Shown: positions 18,679-28,009 of the stretch, in pieces | Numbering within the stretch: the first letter of the stretch is position 1 | Layout of the letters: the number at the start of each line of letters is the position of its first letter | Origin: Spirochaetota bacterium | Lineage (GTDB): Bacteria; Spirochaetota; UBA4802; UBA5550 | Direction of reading: 5' to 3' | DNA length: 64,000 bases | Assembly: GCA_017999915.1 (NCBI GenBank) | Contig: JAGNKX010000004.1 | Location: 186,001-250,000, forward strand | Translations under genes and position numbers: made by a program | Notes under the pieces: generated by a model | Databases searched by the model: none | Told to the model about the DNA's origin: nothing | Seen by the model: the letters and a program-made list of their open reading frames with translations, nothing else

Positions 18679-19257
18679 TCAAGTCAGACCGATTGTGCCA
18701 TAATCAGTGAATATCTCCTTCTTCCAGAACGGCTCCACCATTTTAGATTCACTGCCATGAGCGGCAAGGACCGACATGAATCGTCCCACGTGTTCATGGC
18801 CGCAAATGAACACTATATTCATGTCAAGAACTTCCCTCAATCGTTCATACCAGAATTCTTCCCGCTTTCGCCAATACGTTTTGGCCATTTCCACAGCAAG
18901 GCTGCGCACCTTTTCTCTGAGCACCCTGTCCAGTATATAGGACGGTGGCGCGGCATATTCTGCTTTCGCCCTTTCAAGGAGCTCGCCGAAGTAGGGAATG
19001 CCGAGGGCTTCAAGCTCCTTTTCGCCGGGATCGCAATATCTGTGCCGAATCCCCAGCATCAGGGAAGCCTCAACGGCTGTCCCAGCCGTCGCGTTATAAA
19101 CATCATGCAACGCCTCTTCGCTGAACTCCTCGGCTATGACATCTACGGCAAGATCGCGGCATACATCGATAATATAGGACCGGAATTCAATCCTGATCGG
19201 CTCCGGCACCGGTCCATCATATTGCACCAGGTGATCTACACCGATTAGATATACCAT
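18679..19257 (-). CDS. Conserved-looking hypothetical protein
   Basis: A 192-residue protein with a Rossmann-like first strand (MVYLIGVDHLVQYDG) and a second strand/histidine motif near the end (IVFICGHEHVGRFM). No named family is recognised. The arrangement, with a hydrophobic strand followed by histidines, hints at a small hydrolase or TraB/ChaN-like fold, but this is speculative. It starts 9 bases after the EcsC-family gene, so they are probably co-transcribed. The overlapping plus-strand frame looks like a shadow. Confidence 0.6.
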   Translation of the reverse strand: MVYLIGVDHLVQYDGPVPEPIRIEFRSYIIDVCRDLAVDVIAEEFSEEALHDVYNATAGTAVEASLMLGIRHRYCDPGEKELEALGIPYFGELLERAKAEYAAPPSYILDRVLREKVRSLAVEMAKTYWRKREEFWYERLREVLDMNIVFICGHEHVGRFMSVLAAHGSESKMVEPFWKKEIFTDYGTIGLT

Positions 19258-19265
19258 GGCATGAT

Positions 19266-20171
19266 TTACCGATAAAGAAAATTGGAAGACAGGCGTTTAA
19301 CCCGGGCACTGGACGCAAATATAGAAGAAACCGAAGCTTCGGCGGCTACTTTGTTATCAAGATGAAGCTTTCTGAAAATCATATAGGCCGAAGTCATGGT
19401 GCTGCTCATCAGCCAGTAGTTAAAACCGGCGCCAACGACGGCGCCGATTACGGGAATTAATTGGGTGATCTTTCGTTTCGAAATGCTCTTCGCGATATGG
19501 GCCGGAATGTTACCGGTCGAGTGTTCGAGAAATTTCAGCAATAACGATGTCTTTGAACGGGCAGCCGCCTTGGCATAGGCCGCTTTCCCGGTCATGGCAG
19601 CAGCCGCGAAATGGAGATCAGCCAGGGCGGCGGTTTTTGCTGCTGCGGAGCCGCAGCAGCCGGCGCTGTAAATGCCCATGACCACAGGGGCCATGGACGG
19701 GTCCTTCATGTCGAAGCCGTACGCCGATCCTATCTGTTGTATAGTCCTGAACAGAATTCCCATGATCGCCGGGATGTCCGCCGCGACAAGGGCCAGGCCT
19801 CCCAAGCCGCAGCCGGCGCCTTCAAGGGCGGCAATGATTTTTCCGGAGCTAAAAAATCCCCGGGCAATCCTGTCAAGATCCCGCATGTCCTGTCCCGCCA
19901 GATCTGAAATGGAATGAACATCGAGTCCCGCTCTTCTAGCTTTTTTTATAATGCTTTTTTCCGTATAGGTCCAGTATGATACGTCCTTCAGCATCTCCAT
20001 AAAACCGATCACCGCCTTCTCCACTGCCAGGCGTAACGGCCTGGGTACATTATCGATGAACAGGGTGACGGGCTTTCCCACCGAATCGATGGTTTTATGG
20101 CCCAAGCCCGGCTTACCCTTTTCCCACTGACGTATCTCATCCAGTGCCTTGATTTCATATGTGCTTAACAT
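19266..20171 (-). CDS. EcsC family protein
   Basis: A 301-residue protein matching the EcsC family. It opens with YEIKALDEIRQWE, then has glycine/alanine-rich hydrophobic stretches (ALEGAGCGLGGLALVAADIPA) and the LIPVIGAVVGAGFNYW motif near the C-terminus. The Bacillus namesake is encoded with an ABC transporter and influences secretion; the biochemical function of the family is unclear. Here it is followed closely by the 192-residue hypothetical gene. Confidence 0.8.
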   Translation of the reverse strand: MLSTYEIKALDEIRQWEKGKPGLGHKTIDSVGKPVTLFIDNVPRPLRLAVEKAVIGFMEMLKDVSYWTYTEKSIIKKARRAGLDVHSISDLAGQDMRDLDRIARGFFSSGKIIAALEGAGCGLGGLALVAADIPAIMGILFRTIQQIGSAYGFDMKDPSMAPVVMGIYSAGCCGSAAAKTAALADLHFAAAAMTGKAAYAKAAARSKTSLLLKFLEHSTGNIPAHIAKSISKRKITQLIPVIGAVVGAGFNYWLMSSTMTSAYMIFRKLHLDNKVAAEASVSSIFASSARVKRLSSNFLYR

Positions 20172-20480
20172 GGGCTATCCACACTCACCTGTTAAATGCA
20201 GGCTGATCATGATGATCAATGGACTTATCTTTATCAGCCTGGTGTTTAATATACTGCAATGATGCGAGGCATATCAAATAAAAAAATGAATACACATCAT
20301 TTTTTTATATTTTAATAAACAAATAGCTCTAATTGTCTTAAATTAAATTGCTTACTTAATCGATTTTTCAGGCATCAGTTTTTACAAATCTCAATGATTA
20401 TTAGCTTGATAATAAATATAATTAATATACTGTGTCATTAGAAACAATTGTTTTGGGATGTTCAGGGATATTGTAAAGAT
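20172..20480. other. AT-rich divergent intergenic region
   Basis: No gene is seen. It separates the divergent EcsC and ATPase-domain genes. A 9-base inverted repeat, CAGGCTGAT (20199-20207) / ATCAGCCTG (20233-20241), lies in the 5' region of the EcsC gene and could form a leader hairpin. The remainder is very AT-rich, consistent with promoters on both strands. Confidence 0.5.
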
Positions 20481-21125
20481 ATGACCCTTGAGGAAGCCGT
20501 TAAACAGAATAAAAAGATAAAAATACTGGCCTATTCGGTGAGCGATTACGTTGAAAGCCGAATGAAAGAGGTGCTTGGCCTTATATTCGATAATTTCGAA
20601 AAGCCTGAATTGGTTCCACCGGTGTACACCTGCTTGAAAGAGCTTGTCATCAATGCGGTCAAGGCGAACTTCAAAAATATCTATTTTGAAGGCTACGCAT
20701 CGAAAAATCGCTCGGAAAGCGTGATTGATTACGAAATGGCCTTAAAGCTTTTCAAGCTTGAGCTGAGCAGGGAAAACGCCGGCAGCCTTGAGCGCCTGGC
20801 CCGCGATTATGACATGCGGGCGGAGGTGGTAATTCAATCTGTTGAGAATTGCCTGAACATCACGGTATCAAACCCGGTCGAAATGACCGATCGGGAAAAG
20901 ACAACAGTGCAGAACAAACTTCAAAGCGCCAGCCGGTATTCCGATATTACCGAGTATTTCGCTGAAAACGATGAAGAGGTGAGCACCGAGATCGATGAAG
21001 GGGCCGGCCTCGGCCTGATCCTCATATCCATGATGCTCCGGAGCATGGGGGGCAACGACCGCGATTTTGTCATTACCTCTGAGAACCACAAAACCACCGC
21101 ATTTCTCAGGATCCCCGTCAGATAA
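20481..21125 (+). CDS. Stand-alone histidine-kinase-like ATPase domain protein
   Basis: A 214-residue protein from the ATG; an in-frame TTG at 20448 would add 11 residues but has no better ribosome site. It shows a GHKL-type N-box-like segment (CLKELVINAVKANF) and a G-box (DEGAGLGLILISMML), but no phospho-acceptor histidine domain, sensor or membrane segment. About 100 residues lie between the boxes, including a helical insert. It could be an anti-sigma/serine-kinase-like or orphan sensor ATPase subunit; the partner is unknown. Confidence 0.65.
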   Translation: MTLEEAVKQNKKIKILAYSVSDYVESRMKEVLGLIFDNFEKPELVPPVYTCLKELVINAVKANFKNIYFEGYASKNRSESVIDYEMALKLFKLELSRENAGSLERLARDYDMRAEVVIQSVENCLNITVSNPVEMTDREKTTVQNKLQSASRYSDITEYFAENDEEVSTEIDEGAGLGLILISMMLRSMGGNDRDFVITSENHKTTAFLRIPVR

Positions 21126-21301
21126 GCCGCGAAATCCATAAGGATCAAATCCTTTGAGAGGCCGTCAAAAATTGAATTTTGAAATTTTTTTTTCTTGTTT
21201 TATTTTCAGATATGCAAAAATGTGTCTTGTTTTTAAAACAACTTGTCATCCAAAGTGACATAAAATAGTATTCATTATATTTTACGGAATTAAGAGGCGG
21301 T

Positions 21302-21877
21302 ATGGTCCCCAGTAAGTTGTTTCTCACAAAAGGCGTTGGCGTTCACAAAAATAAACTTTCATCATTTGAGCTTGCATTGAGAAATGCCGGCATAGAAAAG
21401 TGCAACCTCGTTTACGTATCCAGCATTTTACCGCCCAAATGTAGAATTATACCCCAGAAAGAGGGGGTCAAACTGCTCCACCCCGGACAGATAACATTCT
21501 GTGTCATGGCTCGAAATGAGACCAATGAGCCCAACAGGCTGGTATCAGCGGCCATAGGCATTGCGATGCCACGGGACCAGGAAAACTACGGCTATCTGTC
21601 GGAACATCATTCCTTTGGCGAGATATCCAAGGTTTCCGGGGATTTCGCAGAAGATCTGGCGGCAACCATGCTGGCATCAACCCTGGGTATTCCCTTTGAT
21701 TCAGACCAGGCCTGGGACGAGCGAAAACAGGTCTACCGCGCCAGCGGACACATTTTCAAGACGCGCAACATATCACAGTCCGCGGAAGGAAATAAAAACG
21801 GCCTGTGGACTACGGTAATAGCCGCCGCGGTGCTGCTCGTTGATGAGAAGAATATCGTAAAATACAAAAACGAATAA
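21302..21877 (+). CDS. Pyruvoyl-dependent arginine decarboxylase
   Basis: A 191-residue proenzyme. It has the self-cleavage site VSSILPP near residue 40 (cleavage between the two serines creates the pyruvoyl group), preceded by [16 protein letters not shown], and the C-terminal alpha-chain region containing [10 protein letters not shown]. The family converts arginine to agmatine, for polyamine synthesis or acid resistance. It is probably a single-gene unit, followed immediately by a rho-independent terminator. Confidence 0.9.
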   Translation: MVPSKLFLTKGVGVHKNKLSSFELALRNAGIEKCNLVYVSSILPPKCRIIPQKEGVKLLHPGQITFCVMARNETNEPNRLVSAAIGIAMPRDQENYGYLSEHHSFGEISKVSGDFAEDLAATMLASTLGIPFDSDQAWDERKQVYRASGHIFKTRNISQSAEGNKNGLWTTVIAAAVLLVDEKNIVKYKNE

Positions 21878-21885
21878 TACGCGAG

Positions 21886-21907
21886 AGCCGTTATCCCGGC
21901 TTTTTTT
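21886..21907 (+). terminator. Rho-independent terminator
   Basis: AGCCG (21886-21890), a six-base loop, CGGCT (21897-21901), then a run of T. It lies 9 bases after the arginine decarboxylase stop codon. Confidence 0.75.
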
Positions 21908-22925
21908 AAAATAAAGCGCCCACCGCGTTCTTCCCCTTGTCCTTGATATTGAACATAGCCTTGTCGGCCACCGAAAGAAGTCGGGTTAAATTTGTCGCGT
22001 CTTCCGGATAGGCAGCGACGCCGAAGCTGGCGCTCAACCTTGCGTTAATTCCCCTGTTCGACAGATACACGGTCTTTACCATAAGGGAGCGGATTTCCTC
22101 CGCCTTGTCTATGGTCGCTTTCCTGTCAAAACCTGGAAGGACAATGACAAATTCATCGCCCCCGTAACTGACGCCGAAGGCTGGTTCTGACAAAGCCTCG
22201 ATGATGGTATGGGCCACTTCCTGGATCGCCTGACTCCCGTTGAGGTGGCCATGGGCGTCCACGATTTTCTTGAAGTTGTCCAGGTCCATGAAGATGAGCC
22301 CGAAGGGTTTGTTCGTATTCTTGCTTGTTTCAAATAATTCAGACAACCGGCTGTATAAATAGCGGGTGTTGTACAGACCGGTAAGATTATCCTTGTTCGC
22401 GAGGGTCTGAATATGCTGATAATGACGGGTATTTTCAACAGCTATGGCAGCATAATCGGCCACGAACATCAGGAGAGACAGGGCTTTCTTGCTGGTCTTA
22501 TACGGATTTATGGCCTCAATGACACCCACTGCCTGGTTCCCGAACACCAGGGGCACGCACATTACCGACTTTGTGACCTTGCCCGATATGCGATCTATCT
22601 GGTCGTTAAAATACTTGCATGTGCGCACATCATCCACGACCATGGGCGTCTTTGTCAGGGCCACCTGCCCGGCGATGCCCTGTCCCATGGCTATCCTGAT
22701 ATCCTTGACCTCTTTCATGTCGAGATCGATGCTCAATTTGAAGACCAGCTCGTTCTTTTCGCGCTCCACGAGCATTAGGGACCAAATGTCGGCCGGGATC
22801 AGGTCAGAGAGCTTTTTCAGTATGGTGCCGAATAGCCTGTTCTGGTCCAGTTCCGAGGTCAAAGCCTTGCCCAGGTCCATGCAGGAACGCAATTCACGGC
22901 GCGATAGGTGCATTTCACCGTACAT
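21906..22925 (-). CDS. GAF-domain diguanylate cyclase
   Basis: A 339-residue protein. An N-terminal GAF sensor domain (roughly residues 20-165) is followed by a GGDEF domain with an intact YGGDEF active-site motif. The region just upstream (SEPAFGVS) lacks the RxxD inhibitory site. It is predicted to make c-di-GMP in the cytoplasm without product inhibition through the usual I-site. A GGAG ribosome site supports the start. It converges with the arginine decarboxylase gene. Confidence 0.88.
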   Translation of the reverse strand: MYGEMHLSRRELRSCMDLGKALTSELDQNRLFGTILKKLSDLIPADIWSLMLVEREKNELVFKLSIDLDMKEVKDIRIAMGQGIAGQVALTKTPMVVDDVRTCKYFNDQIDRISGKVTKSVMCVPLVFGNQAVGVIEAINPYKTSKKALSLLMFVADYAAIAVENTRHYQHIQTLANKDNLTGLYNTRYLYSRLSELFETSKNTNKPFGLIFMDLDNFKKIVDAHGHLNGSQAIQEVAHTIIEALSEPAFGVSYGGDEFVIVLPGFDRKATIDKAEEIRSLMVKTVYLSNRGINARLSASFGVAAYPEDATNLTRLLSVADKAMFNIKDKGKNAVGALF

Positions 22926-23028
22926 GGGCCACTCCGCGTTTCATATCATTTGAGATGATCGGTGCTGATAGGGTCTCGCAACGCATGTCATTAAATCGAA
23001 ATATCTCCGGTTTTTTACAAGAACTTTT

Positions 23029-23685
23029 TTATACCGGTTCACCGATGCGAATAAATGGCAGGATGAGCACTCCCAGGACAAGGCCGATGACGAAGCCGAT
23101 GGCGTGGGCGAGGTAGCTCACATGGGGATCGAAGGTGGTCGGAAACATCATGACAAGAGAGAAACCAATGGCCCTGAAGAGTCGCATCGGCACAGTATGA
23201 TCGACATCATGGTGGATGTAAAAAACGAGCCACAGAGCCACCATGCCGTAGGCCATGCCAGAAGCCCCAAGCAGTTTTATGGACGGATCATAGACCGCTA
23301 TTGTCAGCAGGTTGGTCAGTAACCCAATTACCAGTGAAACAGCGGGAAAAACGATCAGGCCGAAATAGGCCTTCAGCATCCATCCGAATACGAGAAAAAT
23401 CAGGGCGTTACTGAATAGATGGTACAGGTCCCCGTGGGTGCAGAGAGATGTAAAAAGCCTCCAATACTCATGGTGCTTGAAAATGGAGTCTCCGCTCAGC
23501 CACAGGTAGTCCCCGGCAGCAGATCTGTTATAAACCGCGGTGGCCAGATAAAATATCAGGAATAGTATCAGCGCCGGTATGGCGTTGCGCAGCGAAGGGA
23601 ACCGGGCGAGGGGTCCCGGCGGACACTTCGGTTTTTCCTTGAAATCCTCGGGATCCGGGAAATCGTCATCTTCAAATTCGTTCAT
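23029..23685 (-). CDS. Rhomboid family intramembrane serine protease
   Basis: A 218-residue protein with about six hydrophobic segments. The catalytic serine motif LLGASGMAYG and the later catalytic-His motif YLAHAIGF are both present, as are the HLFSNALIFLVFG segment and a first-loop W-RLFTSLCTHGD pattern. It is predicted to cleave membrane proteins within the bilayer; the substrate is unknown. Its start overlaps the cupin gene stop (ATGA). Confidence 0.88.
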   Translation of the reverse strand: MNEFEDDDFPDPEDFKEKPKCPPGPLARFPSLRNAIPALILFLIFYLATAVYNRSAAGDYLWLSGDSIFKHHEYWRLFTSLCTHGDLYHLFSNALIFLVFGWMLKAYFGLIVFPAVSLVIGLLTNLLTIAVYDPSIKLLGASGMAYGMVALWLVFYIHHDVDHTVPMRLFRAIGFSLVMMFPTTFDPHVSYLAHAIGFVIGLVLGVLILPFIRIGEPV

Positions 23686-24017
23686 TTCTTAGGAATATAA
23701 TCCTCCCGAATGGGGTTCCACGAATCAACGGCGATAGTGAACTCATCAAGGACCCGTCCGCTGTGGACTGTGCCGGAGGGGACAACAGCCACATCCCCCC
23801 TTTTCATTACCCTCGTATTGCCAGCGACGGTCAGCTCCAACGCTCCTTCCAGAACAAGGCTGATCTGCTCATGGTGGTGGCTATGCTCGGGTAGGACCGA
23901 GCCAGGCTGCATTTCCACCCAGGTGATCATAACGTTGTTCAGGTGAGCCTCTTTAAAAACGAAACCCTTGAGCGGGCTGATACCTTCTTTTGTTTTGAAA
24001 GAATCAAAGTATTCCAT
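23682..24017 (-). CDS. Small cupin-domain protein
   Basis: A 111-residue protein from MEYFDSFKTKEG. This start is chosen because GGAG lies 8 bases upstream; an in-frame Met 21 codons earlier lacks such a site. Cupin motif 1 contains LPEHSHHHEQISLVLEGALEL, with metal-ligand-type His and Glu, and motif 2 contains VPSGTVHSGR. The biochemical role (binding, isomerase or dioxygenase) is not deducible. It overlaps the downstream rhomboid gene by 4 bases. Confidence 0.8.
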   Translation of the reverse strand: MEYFDSFKTKEGISPLKGFVFKEAHLNNVMITWVEMQPGSVLPEHSHHHEQISLVLEGALELTVAGNTRVMKRGDVAVVPSGTVHSGRVLDEFTIAVDSWNPIREDYIPKK

Positions 24018-24101
24018 GGCTATTCTCCAGATTGATGATTTTTTCATTATATAGATGTAGGGAATATTTGACAAATACAAAATATACAGGATGATTGCCC
24101 C

Positions 24102-24718
24102 ATGGAGACGAAGGAACAGATGCTTCAGGCCCTCAAGGCCGAGGTCGCGGGTTGCTCACGCTGCAGGCTTGCCGGAACCAGGACCATGACCGTGTTCGGT
24201 GAAGGCAATCCTGACGCTGAGGTCATGTTCATCGGCGAGGGCCCCGGGAAGCAGGAGGACCTTACCGGCCGTCCCTTTGTCGGCCGCGCCGGTGAGCTAC
24301 TGACAAGGATCATCGAGCTGGGCATGGGCGTTCCCCGCTCTTCAGTCTTCATCGCCAACCTGGTCAAGTGCAGGCCCACGGTGGACATGAAATTCGAACG
24401 AGACAGGCCCCCCGACAATGATGAATTGACCGCCTGTTCCCACTTTTTCGGCGCCAGGTGGAGATCATTCAGCCCCGCGCGATCGTGGCCCTGGGCAGTC
24501 CCTCGGCAAAATTTCTTCTCGACACGTCGACCGGCATCACCAAACTGAGGGGGAACTGGGGCTCTTTCCATGGCATCCCCGTGATGCCGACGTACCATCC
24601 CAGCTATCTACTCAGGAACGGCGGTGAAGCCAGTCCCCTGCGCAGGGACGTGTGGGACGATATCAAGAAGGTGCTGGGCAAACTCGGGAAACCGATACCC
24701 AAAAAACGAAAGGAGTGA
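24102..24718 (+). pseudogene. Family 4 uracil-DNA glycosylase, interrupted by a frameshift
   Basis: The N-terminal part (frame from 24102) contains [33 protein letters not shown] and [15 protein letters not shown]. The C-terminal part is in the +1 frame from about 24455 ([34 protein letters not shown]). The two halves join naturally as ...CSHFFGA/QVEIIQP... if one base is restored around 24447-24455. Family 4 enzymes remove uracil from DNA and carry a 4Fe-4S cluster. All other motifs look intact, so this is either a recent inactivating mutation or a sequencing/assembly error. Confidence 0.75.
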
Positions 24719-24722
24719 TTGC

Positions 24723-25388
24723 ATGAAAGTCTGTGAAGGTGTGTACTCATATGTGTGGAAGGGATATTTCGTCAACAACGCCAACATGTTCTATTTCGGC
24801 GAACCCCTCAATATCCTTTTCGATCCGGGCCTCAAGAACTACCTGGACATGCGCTTCGAGGAAATGAAAAAGGACGGCCTTGATCCGAAGAACATCAAAT
24901 TCTGCGCCAACACCCACTGCCATCCCGATCATTTCGAGGGTTCCCTGGAGTTTGCCAAAAAGAAGATACCCATCGCCATGCATGAAGAGGAGATCACCTT
25001 CTACAATAAATTGGGGCCGCAATTCTTCCAGATGTTTGGCATGGCCTTCCCGAAGCTGGAGTTCGATATTGTTTTAAAAGACGGCCTGTGGACCGTCAAT
25101 GGCACCGACCTTGAGATCTATCACACGCCCGGTCATTCCCCCGGATCGGTCTGCATCTACTGGAAGGAGAAAAAGACCCTCGTCTGCGGAGACGTTGTCT
25201 TCGAACAGAGCGTGGGGCGGGTCGATTTTCCCGGAGGCGACGGCGAAAAACTCATAGAAAGCATCAAGCGCATATCGAAGCTTGATATCGAATATCTCCT
25301 GCCGGGCCATATGAACATCATCACCGGGGCAAGCGCCATACGAAAAAACTTCGAGATGATCGAGAACTATTATTTTTCCATGATGTAG
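24723..25388 (+). CDS. Metallo-beta-lactamase fold hydrolase
   Basis: A 221-residue protein starting at the ATG after a strong AAAGGAG site. Its first ligand motif is HCHPDH (residues 65-70), with His65, His67, Asp69 and His70. Further ligands are probably in HTPGHSPGS, CGDVVF and LLPGHMN. This is the compact glyoxalase II-like/flavo-diiron-like subset; the substrate is unknown. It directly follows the glycosylase gene. Confidence 0.82.
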   Translation: MKVCEGVYSYVWKGYFVNNANMFYFGEPLNILFDPGLKNYLDMRFEEMKKDGLDPKNIKFCANTHCHPDHFEGSLEFAKKKIPIAMHEEEITFYNKLGPQFFQMFGMAFPKLEFDIVLKDGLWTVNGTDLEIYHTPGHSPGSVCIYWKEKKTLVCGDVVFEQSVGRVDFPGGDGEKLIESIKRISKLDIEYLLPGHMNIITGASAIRKNFEMIENYYFSMM

Positions 25389-25406
25389 GGAAGTGCGGTT
25401 CCTTCG

Positions 25407-26711
25407 CTAAAGCTTCATGAGCAGTCGCATGCCTCGCATGAGCAGATTGGCCGCGCTTCCCCTGAGGGTAATGGCCCCTTTGCCGCAATAGGATTCGCAG
25501 CAGTAGCAATTGATACACAAACCGGAATCGATGACGGGAAGTCGTTCCCTGTCATAGCTGATGGCCTTGACCGCGCATTTTTCGACGCAGGCATCGCAAC
25601 GGGTGCATTTTTTCCTGTTGATATGCGGATGCACGATAAACTGATCAAAAAAATAATCATCGATTTTGCCGGCAACACCCTTCGCGATCTCTATGTCAGG
25701 CAGCTTCACATAGGGTATTGACGGTATGGCGCCGATCGTTCTGACCGCCGCGGCAGAAACAAGGCCCCTCTCCATGGCCTCTCTCACGGCCGGGACCCAC
25801 ATCGGATCGTACCCGATGATTCGGCACGCCACCATGTCCAGGGCCGGACCGCTTTCAGAGGCAAGAACAAGCCCGGTGAAGCGCGGTTCCCCGTTTGCGG
25901 CGGGACCGTTCTTGTCGAGACCGATGACCGCGTCCATGATCGTGAGGCGCGGCGACACAGCCTCGTACACATCGACGATGGGCTTCCCCCACGCGTCCTG
26001 GTAATCATCCCGGTGCTGGAACTGCTTGTGGTACAGCTGCTTGGACCCTCCCACGACGCACCCGTACACGTTCTTTATCGCCCCCGTGTACCGTGCCAGG
26101 CGATGGAGCTTAAGCTTGGGGACATTTACCACCAGGTCATGGTCGAACACGGCCTCGGTCACGTAGAAGGGATTCAGGTACCTGCCCGATGTTATTTTTC
26201 TGAGGCGCGTAGTTTCGAAGGGGACTATGGATGCGCCGTATTTCCCGGCGACAGCGGCAATGCCGGATTTTTCCATACCGGCCAATGTGCAGCCGCCCTG
26301 GTAAAAAGCAGAAGAATCGCCGATGGTTATGGCGCAGCCAAGTTCTTTGAAATATCTGCACACGGCGTCTATGATTCCCGGATGTGTTGTCGTGGCCTGA
26401 TCCGGGGTATTCTGCCCTATGATATTCGGCTTGATAAGGACCTTGCAGCCGCGTGTACATTTGTACCTGATGGCATCCAGCGCCTTCTTAAGGGCGGGGT
26501 ACGTCTTGTCAGGATTATATGACGTGCATGGCTCCACGGCAACGATCTTTTTTACGGTTATTTTATGGTTCCGTATTTTCGGGTCCTGATGTTTTTCAGC
26601 TGAGTGGGCTGCCATAGGATTCACCTTCCTGATAAAATTCATCAACAACAAGAAGATCACCGAAAAGCAGGGCAGTATCCTGCCAATAAAATGCCGCCGT
26701 GATACATTCAT
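25407..26711 (-). CDS. DUF362 domain protein with two 4Fe-4S motifs and Tat-like signal
   Basis: A 434-residue protein. The start is placed at MNVSRRHFIG, which gives a twin-arginine-type signal (SRRHFIG plus a hydrophobic core), suggesting folded export with cofactor bound. A DUF362 domain spans ~60-350 (KVLIKPNIIG; TTHPGIIDAVCRYFKE; LVVNVPKLKLH). Two ferredoxin motifs follow, CTRCDACVEKC and CINCYCCESYC. A periplasmic redox role is inferred; function is unknown. It converges with the preceding hydrolase gene. Confidence 0.8.
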   Translation of the reverse strand: MNVSRRHFIGRILPCFSVIFLLLMNFIRKVNPMAAHSAEKHQDPKIRNHKITVKKIVAVEPCTSYNPDKTYPALKKALDAIRYKCTRGCKVLIKPNIIGQNTPDQATTTHPGIIDAVCRYFKELGCAITIGDSSAFYQGGCTLAGMEKSGIAAVAGKYGASIVPFETTRLRKITSGRYLNPFYVTEAVFDHDLVVNVPKLKLHRLARYTGAIKNVYGCVVGGSKQLYHKQFQHRDDYQDAWGKPIVDVYEAVSPRLTIMDAVIGLDKNGPAANGEPRFTGLVLASESGPALDMVACRIIGYDPMWVPAVREAMERGLVSAAAVRTIGAIPSIPYVKLPDIEIAKGVAGKIDDYFFDQFIVHPHINRKKCTRCDACVEKCAVKAISYDRERLPVIDSGLCINCYCCESYCGKGAITLRGSAANLLMRGMRLLMKL

Positions 26712-27218
26712 AAGCTTCCTCGGCCTCGTTTTGAACGAAACATACTCTACACTTAAATACCACATCCGATGAAAACGAATCACGCCGCTAAATGGGTAGA
26801 AGAACATTTGTCATGATCAATGGGGACATGTCCAATATACATCATTTTTCATGTTTTGTCATATTTTAGTGGTTTGATGGATAGATGTGCAGCCGAACTG
26901 AGCGTCGCAGTGATTTTGACGAACTGACGAGTGTCAACCCTGCAGGCGGTATGGCTCCATACCTCAATGCACGACTGAACCCGGATAATATTAGAACTGA
27001 CATGTCAGTTTATTTCTTGACAGATATGCGGGACTTTGGTAAATAACCCAACGATCTGATAATCATGTCGGATGAAGGGTTTTGTTATGAATTCATCATT
27101 AAAATCCGGCTGGACGGTCAAATTATATTCAATTATCAAATTGAATTAATTGGTTATCGGATCATTGGTCGGTCTTAGCGGGATTATCAAACTATCATAA
27201 CGGGGATTGGAGGTTTTT
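26712..27218. other. Divergent intergenic region without a visible gene
   Basis: About 500 bases between the divergent DUF362 and START-domain genes. I see no credible open frame. It contains a perfect 16-base palindrome at 26995-27010, a TTGACA-like box at about 27017, and AT-rich stretches near 27120-27160. It probably holds promoters on both strands. Confidence 0.5.
26995..27010. promoter_or_regulatory. Perfect 16-base palindrome, candidate operator
   Basis: AACTGACATGTCAGTT reads identically on both strands. A TTGACA-like box (about 27017-27022) begins a few bases downstream, so a dimeric regulator bound here would act next to a promoter for the START-domain gene. The regulator is unknown. 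Confidence 0.45.
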
Positions 27219-27944
27219 ATGTTCAAAAAAAGATTTCTTATCATCGGGTCATTATTTTTATTTATTGCGGTTATTACAACCGGCACGCAGAGCGGCGTGA
27301 AATATCAATGGAAGCTTGAAGGAATGAAGAACGGCTGCCAGGTATACACCAGCCCGGTTCCCGGCAAGGAATACATTGCCGCGAAGGCCGTATGCGTCAT
27401 TCCGGCCAGAATGGAGGTCGTCGGGATGGTTCTCAGGGACATCATCAACTATCCTACGTGGATGTCAGATTGCGTAAACACGAAGATGCTTAAAGTTGTC
27501 AATGACCAGGCTGACGTATTTGTGTTCTGGTTCCAGCAGCATGTCCCCATCCTTACCGACAGGGATATGGTGCTAAAATCAAACGTTACTCTCAATTACC
27601 CGAAGGGCTGGTGCCTCATCAATGCCTTCTCTACCAATGATATGGCCTATGATGCGAAAAAAGGCTATGTCAGGATGCCTCGCTTCAGCTGTGAATTCCT
27701 TCTTGAATGGGTCGACAGGGAAAATACCAGGGTTTCCTTTTTGATCGATCCGGATCTTGGCCCAGGCGTTCCTGTTGGAATAGCCAATTCAACCATCAAG
27801 AGCATTCCGGCAAAATCGATGGAAAAAATGAAATTGATGGTCAAACACCCGAATTACGTCGAACCTGCCAAAACGTCTAAATACAACAAGCTGCTCACGG
27901 AAGCGATCAAAGCAGGGTATCCCGCTTTGAAAGGCGGCAAATAA
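27219..27944 (+). CDS. Exported START-domain (lipid-binding) protein
   Basis: A 241-residue protein. ATG at 27219 is preceded by GGAGG, a better start than the in-frame TTG at 27207. It has an N-terminal signal peptide (KKRFLIIGSLFLFIAVITTG). The mature part resembles START/SRPBCC lipid-transfer domains: WKLEGMKNGCQVYTSPVPG, MVLRDIINYPTWMSDC, LTDRDMVLKSN. It is predicted to bind a hydrophobic ligand in the periplasm. A patatin-like phospholipase gene converges on it. Confidence 0.8.
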   Translation: MFKKRFLIIGSLFLFIAVITTGTQSGVKYQWKLEGMKNGCQVYTSPVPGKEYIAAKAVCVIPARMEVVGMVLRDIINYPTWMSDCVNTKMLKVVNDQADVFVFWFQQHVPILTDRDMVLKSNVTLNYPKGWCLINAFSTNDMAYDAKKGYVRMPRFSCEFLLEWVDRENTRVSFLIDPDLGPGVPVGIANSTIKSIPAKSMEKMKLMVKHPNYVEPAKTSKYNKLLTEAIKAGYPALKGGK

Positions 27945-27965
27945 AAGAGATGCTTTCATAATATC

Positions 27966-27997
27966 AAGTCCATGTCCTCCACCGATGACATGGACTT
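27966..27997. terminator. Bidirectional terminator hairpin
   Basis: AAGTCCATGTC (27966-27976) and GACATGGACTT (27987-27997) form an 11-base perfect stem with a 10-base loop, followed by a T-rich tail on the plus strand. It sits between the convergent START-domain and patatin-like genes and could serve both. Confidence 0.65.
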
Positions 27998-28009
27998 TCT
28001 TATTCATAT

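Noticed and set aside
18646-19248. Plus-strand open frame of 200 codons opposite the 192-residue gene
   Set aside because: It is the antisense shadow of the minus-strand frame, which has a sensible first strand (MVYLIGVDHLVQ), sits 9 bases behind the EcsC gene on the same strand, and has better composition.
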